From the NCBI RefSeq assembly GCF_004358345.1, contig NZ_CP037952.1:2604001-2668000 (forward strand): 64,000 nucleotides of DNA, in the 5' to 3' direction. The notes under the pieces were generated by a model. The model made no database searches. It was not told the origin of the DNA and saw only the letters and a program-made list of their open reading frames with translations. Both the position numbers and the translations under genes were made by a program. Shown here piece by piece: positions 36,698 through 45,903 of this stretch. Source of the DNA: Parashewanella spongiae (lineage in GTDB: Bacteria; Pseudomonadota; Gammaproteobacteria; Enterobacterales; Shewanellaceae). Positions within the stretch are counted from its first letter, which is position 1. The number at the start of each line of letters is the position of its first letter.

Positions 36698-37276
36698 ATG
36701 AAAACTTGGTTTTTTGCATTGGCATTTATATTTGCAGCCCCTATTGTAAGCGCGCATGAATGGAATGTCGCTTCAAAAGATTCTACTGTAAGCTTTGTTT
36801 CTGTAAAAAAATCAGTAATAGCGGAAGCGCATTCTTTAAGTGGTATTGAGGGAAATATAAGATCTGATGGTCATTTTGAGTTAACGATTCCACTAAAGAC
36901 TGTTGAGACGGGCATCGACATCCGTAACGAAAGAATGCAAAGTATGCTATTTGATGTTACTCGCTATCCTAAGGTTATTTTATCGGCTAATTTACCTAAA
37001 AATTTATTGAAAAGTATGCCTGTAGGTACAACACAAACTAAAGAGATCCCTGCTCAGCTAGCACTTCATGGTAAAATTAAAAGGATTAACTTTGAAGTGC
37101 TTATTGTAAAGTTGTCACATCGTAAAGTTGTAGTGACTAGCGTTAAACCTACTATCATCAATGCTTCCGACTTTAACTTAAGTTCTGGAATTAAAGCATT
37201 AATGCAAATAGCTTCCTTATCCAGTATTAGCACTGCTGTGCCCGTTTCATTCGTGTTAACTCTAAAGCGAGACTGA
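36698..37276 (+). CDS. YceI family periplasmic protein
   Basis: 192 residues with signal peptide (cleavage near VSAHEWNV) and the YceI lipocalin-like barrel. The family motif is seen as ETGIDIRNERMQSMLFDVTRYPKVILSA. YceI proteins bind isoprenoid or amphiphilic lipids in the periplasm. The gene stands alone between yaiI and the DUF523 gene. Confidence 0.88.
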   Translation: MKTWFFALAFIFAAPIVSAHEWNVASKDSTVSFVSVKKSVIAEAHSLSGIEGNIRSDGHFELTIPLKTVETGIDIRNERMQSMLFDVTRYPKVILSANLPKNLLKSMPVGTTQTKEIPAQLALHGKIKRINFEVLIVKLSHRKVVVTSVKPTIINASDFNLSSGIKALMQIASLSSISTAVPVSFVLTLKRD

Positions 37277-37299
37277 ACATAGCCAAAAAATGTTTTATA

Positions 37300-37337
37300 G
37301 ATGCGTATGTACATTTACCGAAACGTAAGTACGCATC
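37300..37337. terminator. hairpin after the yceI gene
   Basis: The arms GATGCGTATGTAC (37300-37312) and GTAAGTACGCATC (37325-37337) match at 11 of 13 positions with a 12-base loop. No T run follows, so it is only a possible terminator. Confidence 0.35.
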
Positions 37338-37440
37338 GAAGCTATTTACAACACCTTCATGATGGTATTCCAGTTTCTATCAATATCTATTTAAAACAAC
37401 TAATATCAATGCTACATGGTTAACATTCTTGGTGGGTTTA

Positions 37441-38394
37441 ATGGTTGAGTCTTCTCATCATATTAAAGTGGGCATAAGTAGTTGTCTTTTAGGCGCTAAG
37501 GTTCGTTTTGATTCGGGACATAAAAAAAACTCATATGTGACAAATGTTTTAAAGGATTACTTTGAATTTCATTCATTTTGTCCAGAAGTTGAAATTGGTT
37601 TAGGTATTCCCAGAGAGTCAATACGATTAGTTTCAGTAAATGATCAAATTCGTTGTGTAGGCACTAGGACTGCAGAATTGGATGTTACTGAAGACCTTTA
37701 TGAAATATCAGAAGAACAAAAATCTTGGCATCAAGATTTATGTGGTTATATTGTAAAAAAAGATTCTCCAAGTTGTGGCATGGAGCGAGTAAAAATTTAT
37801 CATAGTGGAATGCCTACAAAAAACGGTATAGGTCTATACACTAAGCGTTTAATAGAAAACTTTCCTTACTTACCTATTGAGGAGGAAGGTCGTCTTGAAG
37901 ATCCCCACTTAAGAGAAAATTTTATACAACGTGTGTTCATTTATTCACGTTGGAAAGCAATGCTTCAAGAAGGTGTTTCAATATCTAAGCTTCAAAAATT
38001 TCATGCTAATCATAAGTATGTTTTAATGAGTCACAATCAGACTAAAGCTAAAAAGCTCGGAAATTTACTTTCAAGAAATGAAAATATCAGCTTGCATGCG
38101 ATTGCTGATGACTATCTTGAAAACATGATGCAGACACTGAAGCTCGTCGCAACAAGAAAAAACCATAGTAATACTTTATTGCATATTCAGGGATATCTAA
38201 AAAAACATTTAGACACTGACGACAAAGCAGAGCTAAATGAAGTGATAGACGATTATCGTAATTGTTTGTTACCACTGATTGTGCCTATCACCTTATTAAG
38301 ACATCATTTTAGGAAATATCCTAATCAATATATAACAGAATCCTATTATATGAACCCACATCCTAGTGAGTTAATGTTACTCAATAAAATATAA
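37441..38394 (+). CDS. DUF523 and DUF1722 two-domain protein
   Basis: About 317 residues. The N-terminal half is DUF523: VGISSCLLGAKVRFDSGHK, FCPEVEIGLGIPRESIRLV and KKDSPSCGM. The three Cys match the cluster ligands of TudS-type desulfidases of this family, which carry a 4Fe-4S cluster. The C-terminal half is DUF1722 (YbgA-like): HKYVLMSHNQTKAKKLG and the end YLNPHP-like MNPHPSELML. The function of the fusion is unknown. Photolyase, often adjacent to this gene, is not present here. The ATG at 37441 is preferred to a TTG four codons upstream. Confidence 0.87.
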   Translation: MVESSHHIKVGISSCLLGAKVRFDSGHKKNSYVTNVLKDYFEFHSFCPEVEIGLGIPRESIRLVSVNDQIRCVGTRTAELDVTEDLYEISEEQKSWHQDLCGYIVKKDSPSCGMERVKIYHSGMPTKNGIGLYTKRLIENFPYLPIEEEGRLEDPHLRENFIQRVFIYSRWKAMLQEGVSISKLQKFHANHKYVLMSHNQTKAKKLGNLLSRNENISLHAIADDYLENMMQTLKLVATRKNHSNTLLHIQGYLKKHLDTDDKAELNEVIDDYRNCLLPLIVPITLLRHHFRKYPNQYITESYYMNPHPSELMLLNKI

Positions 38395-38506
38395 TTATTC
38401 ATTGTATTGCATAGTAGGTAACAAAATATTCGGGATTATATTTTCATGTATTCACACTCTTGAATAAATAGTCGGTATATACTTAAAGGTGACTGTATTG
38501 TGCAAA

Positions 38507-39355
38507 CTATACAGTAAAAGTATATTGCTGATTTAAAAACCGTAAAATTGCGGCCAGATTTGGTGAAATACTTTGGTGCGCTGGGTAACACAAACCTATA
38601 CGACGGAACATCCTAGGACCGTCGAAATTTACTCTGGATAGCCTTGACTCATCTTCAATTAAGCCGTCAGGTAAAAAACTTATCCCGTAACCAGCAAGCA
38701 CTAATGATTGTACAAGTGATTTAGATTCAGCCTTGGCGACTAAGTTAAGGGAAATGTGATTACAAGCTAATAAACCAATCGTTTGCTGGTGGGCCTTACA
38801 AGGTGGACATTCAATAAAGTTGAATCCTTGTAGTTGTTCAGGCTGAACTTTTTCGTGGCTTGCTAACTCGTGATTTGTTGGGACACAAAGTACATAGTTT
38901 TCCTCCCAGAGAGGAAAGAATATTTCATCTTCATGACGTAATTCTTCAATTGTTAGCCTTGCATCTGCGGTACTAAGGTGATCAACCAATTCGATATCTA
39001 AGTGATCAATGGCGTTGTTGATGTGGCCAAGTACTGCCGAGAGTCTTCTCGGGCTTAAGTCTGACATAACGGCTAAGCGGAATTTTACTCGGCTGGCTTT
39101 TTCGTGAAATAACCCCGGTAATTGTTTTGCTTCTTCAACAAGTTTTAGTGCTAAAGGGTATAAATAATTTGCGTTATCTAATGCTTTGACACCTTTTTTA
39201 CTTCTTTCAAATAAAGCGCCGCCCAGCTGTTCTTCAAGCTGTTTTAAACCAGAAGATAATGAAGGTTGGCTTACATGGCAACGAGAAGCGGCAGCAGTAA
39301 TGTTGTTTTCTTCGAAAATAGCGATGAAAAAGCGAAGTAGTCTTAAATCGATCAT
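38507..39355 (-). CDS. LysR-type transcriptional regulator
   Basis: 282 residues. N-terminal helix-turn-helix LLRFFIAIFEENNITAAASRCHVSQPSLSSGLKQLEEQLG, in two parts, then a substrate-binding domain with FIECPPCKAHQQTI, whose Cys pair is unusual for the family. It is divergent from an SDR gene with a 176-base gap, the usual arrangement of a LysR regulator and its target. The inducer is unknown. Confidence 0.88.
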   Translation of the reverse strand: MIDLRLLRFFIAIFEENNITAAASRCHVSQPSLSSGLKQLEEQLGGALFERSKKGVKALDNANYLYPLALKLVEEAKQLPGLFHEKASRVKFRLAVMSDLSPRRLSAVLGHINNAIDHLDIELVDHLSTADARLTIEELRHEDEIFFPLWEENYVLCVPTNHELASHEKVQPEQLQGFNFIECPPCKAHQQTIGLLACNHISLNLVAKAESKSLVQSLVLAGYGISFLPDGLIEDESRLSRVNFDGPRMFRRIGLCYPAHQSISPNLAAILRFLNQQYTFTV

Positions 39356-39531
39356 AGTTATTGCTTATTGATAAAGTGAGGTTATCTATAGGTAAAGACT
39401 ATCATATCCAACTAAAATTAGTATTTTAAACTCTTTAGATGCCTCAATATAATGATTTCAGATTCAAGGTTGATCGAGCTTAATCGCGTAATTTTAGATT
39501 TTAAATTAGTTAACAACTATAGGTAAAAGTA

Positions 39532-40266
39532 ATGACAAGTTCACAAAATAAAGAATTAGTTGTAATTACAGGCGCTTCATCTGGCATCGGTGCATCAATG
39601 GCCAAGGCATTTAGTCATGCTGGTCACCCATTATTATTATTGGCGCGTCGTGTTGAGCGCATGGAAGAGCTTAAACTTGACAACTGCATGACAGCAAAAA
39701 TTGATGTTACTGATTTAGATGCAATGAAAGCTGCCATAACAAAAGCTGAAGCTAAATTTGGGCCTGTTGGATGTTTAGTAAATAATGCTGGTGTGATGTT
39801 GTTGGGAGCGGCTGATGTTCAAGACCCTGCTGAATGGCAGAAAATGGTTGATGTAAATGTTATGGGTGTACTGAATGGTATTCATTCTGTATTGGGTAAC
39901 ATGAAAGCCCGTAAATCTGGAACAATTATTAATGTAAGCTCGGTTGCTGGTCGTAAAACCTTTGGCAATCATGCAGCCTATTGCGGCACTAAGTTTGCTG
40001 TTCATGCAATGACTGAGAACATTCGTGAAGAGGTGGCTCCTTTTGATGTTCGTATGATTACTATTGCTCCAGGAGCAGTAGAAACAGAATTACTTGGCCA
40101 TACTACGGACAAAGATATTGTCGCTGGTTATGAGTCATGGAAAGAAAGCATGGGTTCTGTAATTGGACCTGATGTGATTGCCGATGCTGCATTATATGCA
40201 TGGCAACAGCCAAAAAGCGTTTGTATTCGTGAAATCGTTTTAGCTTCTACTCGTCAAGAGCCATAA
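39532..40266 (+). CDS. short-chain dehydrogenase/reductase (SDR)
   Basis: 244 residues of the classical SDR family. It has the cofactor motif TGASSGIGASMAKAF, then LVNNAGVM, and the catalytic Ser-Tyr-Lys in NVSSVAGRKTFGNHAAYCGTK. RRVERM after the second strand suggests NADP(H). Its substrate is unknown. It is divergent from the LysR gene at 38507, which probably controls it. The Shine-Dalgarno region reads AGGTAAAAGTA. Confidence 0.88.
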   Translation: MTSSQNKELVVITGASSGIGASMAKAFSHAGHPLLLLARRVERMEELKLDNCMTAKIDVTDLDAMKAAITKAEAKFGPVGCLVNNAGVMLLGAADVQDPAEWQKMVDVNVMGVLNGIHSVLGNMKARKSGTIINVSSVAGRKTFGNHAAYCGTKFAVHAMTENIREEVAPFDVRMITIAPGAVETELLGHTTDKDIVAGYESWKESMGSVIGPDVIADAALYAWQQPKSVCIREIVLASTRQEP

Positions 40267-40282
40267 AAAATTTCAAACGATT

Positions 40283-40314
40283 AAAAAAGGATAGCGTTTG
40301 CTCTCCTTTTTTAT
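40283..40314 (+). terminator. terminator of the SDR gene
   Basis: AAAAAAGGA and TCCTTTTTT, with an inner AGC/GCT pairing and a GTTT loop, end in a T run 17 bases after the stop codon. Confidence 0.75.
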
Positions 40315-40340
40315 AAGTTACTTACTTATCTAGCATTTAA

Positions 40341-40573
40341 CCTTGAAACATCAGTAGACTGCGTTTTCAAGCGTAGAAAAAGTGGCTGATATAAGGCGTA
40401 GCTTACAGCAAATAGTTATTCTACTTGCAAAAGTTACAACGCAGATAGCAGCCATTTTAGCAAGCTTGTGAGCGTAGAGCACTTCACTCATTTGGTGAAA
40501 ACCATGATGATAAAATCATCGTATTGCTCAAACAGTTACACATATACTCAGCGTTCAACTGATGTTTTTAGGT
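40341..40573. mobile_element. family B element, copy B2
   Basis: Matches B1 (5546-5778) over nearly all its length, with ends carrying CATCAGT(T/A)GA. TTAA lies on both sides (40337-40340 and 40574-40577); the right TTAA contains the fadE stop codon. There is no transposase frame, and an apparent small frame inside is not conserved as protein. Confidence 0.8.
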
Positions 40574-43021
40574 TTAAGCTGCATAATCAGCCGCTTTCAT
40601 TATGGTTAGTTGAGCTTTTAATTCAGCTGGATCAAAATCATCAACATTGATAGATTTTAAGCGACCAATTTCAGCTCGCTTCATCAAATCAGCTTCCTCT
40701 TCAGTTAAAGCATTGAGCTCAAGCCCTTTAGCTGCGACATGATCTAACCACATGAAAGGTAACCTTTCTCCCGAAACTCCACACACCTTTTTATGGAGCG
40801 GCTCACAGGCAATTAAATCTAAAAATGTTTGCTCTTGAACTCCGACAGGGTTGTTCTCGTTTGCCAATAAATATTGTCCTTCAGCTAAACGATCTCGGCT
40901 AGCACAAGGTGTTTGCATAATGTTCGCAACTTGGTGATCCAATATATCACTTGGTCTTTTAACACATCGACCGAACGGGAATATTATCAAGCGTAATAAA
41001 CGGCCTAGTCCTAGTGGGAAGTTATTAAGCAATTCATCAAGTGAGGTTTGAAGTTTGAATAATGAATCTTCTACAGCCCATTGAACAAGCGGTAAATCTT
41101 CAATTTGTCGGCCTTCATCATTATAACGTTTCAGCACTGCAGATGTTAGATATAACTGGCTGAGCAAATCACCCAAACGAGCAGATATACGCTCCTTTCT
41201 TTTTAAGCTACCACCTAAAGTACCCATCGCTAAATCAGATAACAATGCTAAGTTTGCACTGAAGCGATTCATTTGCTGGTAGTAACGCTTAGTTTTATCT
41301 GAGTACGGTGCGTTTGACAATCTTGAACCAGTCAATCCCATCCATAAACTACGAGTGAAATTACTGATAGCAAAACCGATGTGTCCAAATATGGCATTAT
41401 CAAAATCTTTTAATGCCTTAGAAGGATCAGGATCGAATGCAGCTTGCATTTCGGCCAATACATAAGGATGACAGCGAATTGCACCTTGACCATAGATAAT
41501 CATTGAGCGAGTTAAAATGTTTGCTCCTTCAACCGTAATTGCTATTGGTGCCGCTTGGTAACCACGGCCTAAATAATTATTGGGGCCTAAGCAAACACCT
41601 TTACCCCCATGAATATCCATTGCATCAATAACACATTTTTGCATACGGTCAGTTAAGTGACATTTTACAATAGCTGAAATAACAGAAGGCTTTTCACCGA
41701 GATCTATGCCTGTAGTGGTTAAGGCTGTAACGGCATCCATTAAGTATGCATTGCCACCAATACGAGCCATTGGCTCTTCAATGCCTTCTAATTTCCCGAT
41801 TGGTAATTTGAATTGTCGACGTATTCTAGCGTATGCCCCAGTTGCGACAGCTGCTGTCTTGATACCACCAGCTGAATTTGAAGGTAAGGTAATTCCCCGA
41901 CCTACTGATAAACACTCAACGAGCATTCTCCAACCTTGACCAGCCATGCTTGGGCCACCAATAATGAAATCAAGTGGGACAAAAACCTCTTCACCCTGAG
42001 TAGGACCATTTTGGAACATACAATTTAATGGAAAATGACGACGACCAGTAATGACGCCTTGTATTTTGGTTGGGATCAGTGCGCATGTAATACCTAACTC
42101 TTCAACTTCACCAAGTAGCTGCTCTGGATCGCGTAGTTTAAACGCAAGGCCTAACACAGTCGCAATAGGTGCGAGTGTAATATAACGCTTATTCCAAGTT
42201 AGTTTCATGCCAAGAATTTGTTTGCCTTCCCATTCACCATGACAAACGATCCCGAAATCTGGTATAGAACCAGCATCACTTCCAGCCTCTGGACTAGTTA
42301 AAGCAAAACATGGAATTTCTTTTCCCTGTGCTAACTTTGGTAGATAATGATTTTGTTGTTCTTGAGTTCCGTAATGTTGCAATAATTCGCCAGGACCAAG
42401 AGAGTTTGGCACACCAACGGTTGAAGCAAGTTCGCTACTCACTCCGGCTAGTTTTTGCAGGACTCGAGATTGGGCGTAAGCAGAAAACTCCAGTCCACCA
42501 AATTTTTTCTTGATGATCATGGCGAAAAAGCCATTGTCTTTTAAATATTGCCAAACGTTTTCTGGTAAGTCTGCAAGTTGGTGTGCAACTTGATGCTGAT
42601 TAACTAAACCACAAACATGCTCAACTGGCCCATCAAGGAAAGCTTGTTCTTCTGCTGTTAATCGCGACACTGGAATATCATGAAGTTTCTTCCAGTTAGG
42701 CGCACCTGCAAATAAATCAGCTTCCCACCATGTTGTCCCAGCCTCGATTGCTTCTCTTTCTGTAGATGACATTTCGGGCATAATTTTTTTGTACATGGAG
42801 AGCAAAGGGTTTGATATAAACTGTCGTCGCAATGTTTTTATGTTGAATGGAATCGCTAATGCAAGAAAAACAATGAGTGGAATAGGGTGCTCAAAATGAA
42901 AAATGGATGCACCACCTATAACTAGTGCTACAGCGGTGGATGCTGTGATTAATGAAACCCTAATGTAACTGCAAATCCCTAGCACTATTACAAGGGCGAT
43001 AATCCAAAGTAGAGTTGTCAC
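40574..43021 (-). CDS. fadE: acyl-CoA dehydrogenase FadE
   Basis: 815 residues, matching the long FadE family. Two N-terminal hydrophobic segments (residues ~1-55), then the acyl-CoA dehydrogenase core with [20 protein letters not shown], the segment [15 protein letters not shown] and the helical part [24 protein letters not shown]1974-type C-terminal domain follows. It does the first oxidation of fatty-acid beta-oxidation. The stop codon coincides with the right TTAA of element B2. A FadR-like operator lies in its promoter. Confidence 0.95.
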   Translation of the reverse strand: MTTLLWIIALVIVLGICSYIRVSLITASTAVALVIGGASIFHFEHPIPLIVFLALAIPFNIKTLRRQFISNPLLSMYKKIMPEMSSTEREAIEAGTTWWEADLFAGAPNWKKLHDIPVSRLTAEEQAFLDGPVEHVCGLVNQHQVAHQLADLPENVWQYLKDNGFFAMIIKKKFGGLEFSAYAQSRVLQKLAGVSSELASTVGVPNSLGPGELLQHYGTQEQQNHYLPKLAQGKEIPCFALTSPEAGSDAGSIPDFGIVCHGEWEGKQILGMKLTWNKRYITLAPIATVLGLAFKLRDPEQLLGEVEELGITCALIPTKIQGVITGRRHFPLNCMFQNGPTQGEEVFVPLDFIIGGPSMAGQGWRMLVECLSVGRGITLPSNSAGGIKTAAVATGAYARIRRQFKLPIGKLEGIEEPMARIGGNAYLMDAVTALTTTGIDLGEKPSVISAIVKCHLTDRMQKCVIDAMDIHGGKGVCLGPNNYLGRGYQAAPIAITVEGANILTRSMIIYGQGAIRCHPYVLAEMQAAFDPDPSKALKDFDNAIFGHIGFAISNFTRSLWMGLTGSRLSNAPYSDKTKRYYQQMNRFSANLALLSDLAMGTLGGSLKRKERISARLGDLLSQLYLTSAVLKRYNDEGRQIEDLPLVQWAVEDSLFKLQTSLDELLNNFPLGLGRLLRLIIFPFGRCVKRPSDILDHQVANIMQTPCASRDRLAEGQYLLANENNPVGVQEQTFLDLIACEPLHKKVCGVSGERLPFMWLDHVAAKGLELNALTEEEADLMKRAEIGRLKSINVDDFDPAELKAQLTIMKAADYAA

Positions 43022-43089
43022 CTTTATGTCTCCTTAAGTCTTTTGATTGAAGATCGCATTTTTTAATCGTTAAATACGAACATGATCAT

Positions 43090-43118
43090 ATTATAGTTTG
43101 TGGTCAGACCTCTGTCGC
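43090..43118 (-). promoter_or_regulatory. fadE promoter with FadR-like operator
   Basis: On the minus strand -35 GCGACA (43113-43118), a 17-base spacer and a perfect -10 TATAAT (43090-43095). The spacer holds GGTCTGACCA (43101-43110 on plus TGGTCAGACC), the core of the FadR operator TGGTCNGACCA with one end base different. A repressor there would block RNA polymerase, with release by long-chain acyl-CoA. Confidence 0.65.
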
Positions 43119-43315
43119 ATTTACAAGGTAAATCTTAGCCAAAATTAATACAAGCACTTTTTAAACAAATGTTTGAATTAGTCGTTTTATAATCTATGGA
43201 GGATTTTTTAATAAATTTAATAAGTTGGCATATACAAGGATTGCATCTAGCGTTGTGATACAACGAACGCTAAAATACTAAAATTGTTGTGATATTAAAT
43301 AAAAGAGCTTTTTGA

Positions 43316-44113
43316 ATGTGTGAACTCTTGGCTATGAGTGCCAACGTACCTACAGATATTGTTTTTAGTTTTACAGGTTTGGTCGAACGAGGAGGTGTAA
43401 CTGGGCCACATGTTGATGGCTGGGGAATCGCATTTTATGAAGGGAAGGGAAATCGAATTTTTAAAGATGTTTCACCGAGTTGTGATTCACATATCGCTAA
43501 ACTGATAAAATCATATCCGATTAAAAGCGAAGTTGTTATAAGTCATATAAGGCAAGCAAATAGTGGTGGTGTTTCTCTTGAAAATACGCACCCTTTTAAT
43601 CGAGTGCTTTGGGGAAGAAACTGGACTTATGCACATAATGGCCAATTAACTGATTATGAAAGTAAGTTTCTTACCCACTCTTTCAAACCCGTAGGTGAAA
43701 CAGATAGTGAATTGGCTTTTTGTTGGATTATCGAGCAAGTGGCTAATAAATTTGGTGAAAAAGAGCCGTTAGATATGATTCCAGTATATGAATATATCAG
43801 CGAACTAGCAGATAGGCTTCGATTGCATGGCGTATTTAATATGATCATCAGTGATGGTATGAACTTGATGGCATATTGCAGTAACAATCTGTGTTATATC
43901 ACGAGAAGGGCGCCATTTGGTAAAGCGAAATTGAAAGATACAGATGTCACGATTGATTTCGATAAAGAAACAACACCAAATGACATTGTTACTGTTATTG
44001 CAACAAGACCTTTAACTACCAATGAACAATGGGAAATATTGTCGGCCGGTGATTGGTGCTTATTTAGATTGGGCGAGCTCATCTCTTTCAGTCATAAAGC
44101 TACTATTGAGTAA
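43316..44113 (+). CDS. yafJ: class II glutamine amidotransferase YafJ
   Basis: 265 residues. MCELLAMSANVP puts the nucleophile Cys2 directly after the initiator Met, as in N-terminal nucleophile amidotransferases. GPHVDGWGIAFYEG, SHIRQANSGGVSLENTHPF and WTYAHNGQL follow. It hydrolyses glutamine, possibly as a gamma-glutamyl hydrolase; the real substrate is unclear. It is divergent from fadE, as in E. coli, and its last 54 bases overlap the end of the convergent DUF3108 gene. Confidence 0.92.
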   Translation: MCELLAMSANVPTDIVFSFTGLVERGGVTGPHVDGWGIAFYEGKGNRIFKDVSPSCDSHIAKLIKSYPIKSEVVISHIRQANSGGVSLENTHPFNRVLWGRNWTYAHNGQLTDYESKFLTHSFKPVGETDSELAFCWIIEQVANKFGEKEPLDMIPVYEYISELADRLRLHGVFNMIISDGMNLMAYCSNNLCYITRRAPFGKAKLKDTDVTIDFDKETTPNDIVTVIATRPLTTNEQWEILSAGDWCLFRLGELISFSHKATIE

Positions 44114-44797
44114 TTGTACTTCGAGTTGTTTTTTCCCTTTTTTTGAATGGGTTAATTTCACGGGTAAGTAAGCGAGTTCTGGTGCCAACCATATTAATGT
44201 TTGGCGCTTTTTCTTTTTTCTTTCGACCATTAATTTGATCGTTTGGTAGTTTCTTTGATTAATGTTTATCACTTCAGTACCTACAATGTTGAACTGATAA
44301 TCGCTAATTTTGTTACTTTTAATAATCTTGTAGTTTAAATCTTCTTTTTTGTTTGCTAAATCGAGCCTCAATTGCACTTGCACTGAAAGAATGTCGTATA
44401 AATCATTTGCATAATTAAACTCTAACTTTTCATGTTTGTATTTTCCGTATACTTTTTCTTGTGATTTAAGAAAGACAAGCTGAGCTTGGTAGTCGCTTCC
44501 TGTTCCCTCTCTTTCATGAAAAAATCGTATCGGATTGACATGGTCGTTAGTTACAACGAATTCGCTACTCACTTCTCGTCTATCGGAAAGGACGAGTAGT
44601 GATAATTCACTTTCAAATTTATAATTAAACTGATCATTTATTTTGTCTAAGGTATAGCGCGCTTTTCCAAGGTCGATACTGCCATACAGTACTCGGTATT
44701 CTGCAGTTTGAGGTAATAACGGAGATAGGGTGGCGAATGCTGAAGAGGATAAAATTAAAAGTGTAATAATAAATAAATACTGAACTATGCGACTCAT
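44060..44797 (-). CDS. DUF3108 exported protein
   Basis: 245 residues with a signal peptide (cleavage after SSSAFA). DUF3108 signs: TAEYRVLYGSIDLGKARYTL, SLLVLSDRREVSSEFVV and LAPELAYLPVKLTHSKKGKKQLE. These beta-rich periplasmic proteins have no settled function. The 3' end overlaps yafJ by 54 bases on the opposite strand. It follows the alkyltransferase-like gene by 22 bases, so both may be co-transcribed. Confidence 0.85.
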   Translation of the reverse strand: MSRIVQYLFIITLLILSSSAFATLSPLLPQTAEYRVLYGSIDLGKARYTLDKINDQFNYKFESELSLLVLSDRREVSSEFVVTNDHVNPIRFFHEREGTGSDYQAQLVFLKSQEKVYGKYKHEKLEFNYANDLYDILSVQVQLRLDLANKKEDLNYKIIKSNKISDYQFNIVGTEVININQRNYQTIKLMVERKKKKRQTLIWLAPELAYLPVKLTHSKKGKKQLEVQLLNSSFMTERDELAQSK

Positions 44798-44819
44798 ATT
44801 ATTCCTTTAATAAAAAAAA

Positions 44820-45176
44820 TCAAAAGGGTATGCCTAAAACTAAAGAAGCGATATTTGGTTGCCATTCATACTTCGACAGCTGAATTTTACCTTGGTTCAC
44901 TTCAACACCTTCGATTCTTAACAATTCAGCTTGTGCTCTGTACTCATTTGAGTCTTTTATAAACGAAATTTTGCCTTGGCTGTTTATCACTCTATGCCAA
45001 GGTATGTTTTTTTTCGGATCTGCCAATTTTAAGGCTTTTGACACGTATCGAGCTCGCTTTGGTAATCCTGCGAGGTCGGCTACTTTGCCGTAACTACTCA
45101 CTTTCCCTTCAGGGATCATCGCGACAATAAAAAGTATTCTTTCAATTGGGGCTAAAGGAAACTCATTGTTATACAT
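44820..45176 (-). CDS. alkyltransferase-like protein (Atl/YbaZ type)
   Basis: 118 residues of the MGMT fold. The active-site motif reads IPWHRVINSQGKIS, with Trp in place of the acceptor Cys of PCHR, so it cannot repair by alkyl transfer. Atl proteins bind O6-alkylguanine, flip it out and hand it to nucleotide excision repair. GKVSSYGKVADLAGLPKRARYV is the recognition-helix region. The start is uncertain: an ATG at 45227 would add 17 residues; neither has a clear Shine-Dalgarno. Confidence 0.88.
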   Translation of the reverse strand: MYNNEFPLAPIERILFIVAMIPEGKVSSYGKVADLAGLPKRARYVSKALKLADPKKNIPWHRVINSQGKISFIKDSNEYRAQAELLRIEGVEVNQGKIQLSKYEWQPNIASLVLGIPF

Positions 45177-45346
45177 CAGATTTGATCTTATCTTATACAG
45201 AAGTGCTATGTGAGTTAACACACTCATAAATGGACTGAAATTATAATATAAAAAATTATAGGGTAAATGAAAGAAAATTTTTTAAAGTAAAAGCTTAAAA
45301 GAAGTCATAATGCAACTAATAAGCTTTTATTTGTTAAATTAAATGC

Positions 45347-45613
45347 TTATTTCTCATCATTCAGAGGGTGCTGACCATTGTTAATCGATAATGATGAAAA
45401 AAGTAGCTGATTTTTAATTAGATATTTCTGAGTAATTGAACCAGAGATATCTATTAACATCGCTTCTTGCTGTTGATTCAATTCCGATTTAATCTCATTC
45501 AATAGTGCTTGTTTAGAGTAAATAGAATCGAATGAATTTGTATTTGAGTTACCTATAGCGCTACTGGCACTAACTGCTGCTGTAATGGCGGCAAATACTA
45601 CTACTTTGTACAT
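45347..45613 (-). CDS. small exported protein of unknown function
   Basis: 88 residues. A signal peptide (MYKVVVFAAITAAVSASSA) is followed by ~65 residues without recognisable domain, containing the helix-like KQALLNEIKSELNQQQEAML. GAGG stands six bases before the ATG, supporting translation. It is a single gene between the alkyltransferase-like gene and the thrS leader, and I know no family for it. Confidence 0.6.
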   Translation of the reverse strand: MYKVVVFAAITAAVSASSAIGNSNTNSFDSIYSKQALLNEIKSELNQQQEAMLIDISGSITQKYLIKNQLLFSSLSINNGQHPLNDEK

Positions 45614-45859
45614 CCTATACCTCAGTATTTACTTATATTAATGTGCTTTTGATAAACGAAAATCTATACATTGGAGGTTAAAAGATAGTCGACAAATTCA
45701 TTATGTCTAATTTTTATTCGCTTTAATTTGTTTCAGGATATTCAGAGATGCTATTGCGTGGTAATGACATAGTCGAGTATTATATTTACCCACAAAAAAT
45801 GAACTCAATAGACTTTGGTATAGACTATTTTCATTTTTTGTTTCCACACTTAATTTAAA

Positions 45860-45890
45860 CCATGTGGCCCTACGTGTGGGTCACCACTGG
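45860..45890 (+). promoter_or_regulatory. thrS leader hairpin imitating a tRNA-Thr anticodon arm
   Basis: GTGGCCC (45864-45870) pairs with GGGTCAC (45878-45884; one G-U) around a 7-base loop UACGUGU. CGU sits at the loop positions that correspond to anticodon positions 34-36, 29-31 bases before the thrS ATG. Outer CCA/TGG (45860-45862/45888-45890) extends the stem. This resembles domain 2 of the E. coli thrS operator, through which ThrRS represses its own translation. Confidence 0.65.
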
Positions 45891-45903
45891 GAAAGGATAA
45901 ATC

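Noticed and set aside
40468-40650. 60-residue frame inside element B2 and the end of fadE
   Set aside because: It spans repeat and antisense of fadE and is not kept in B1.
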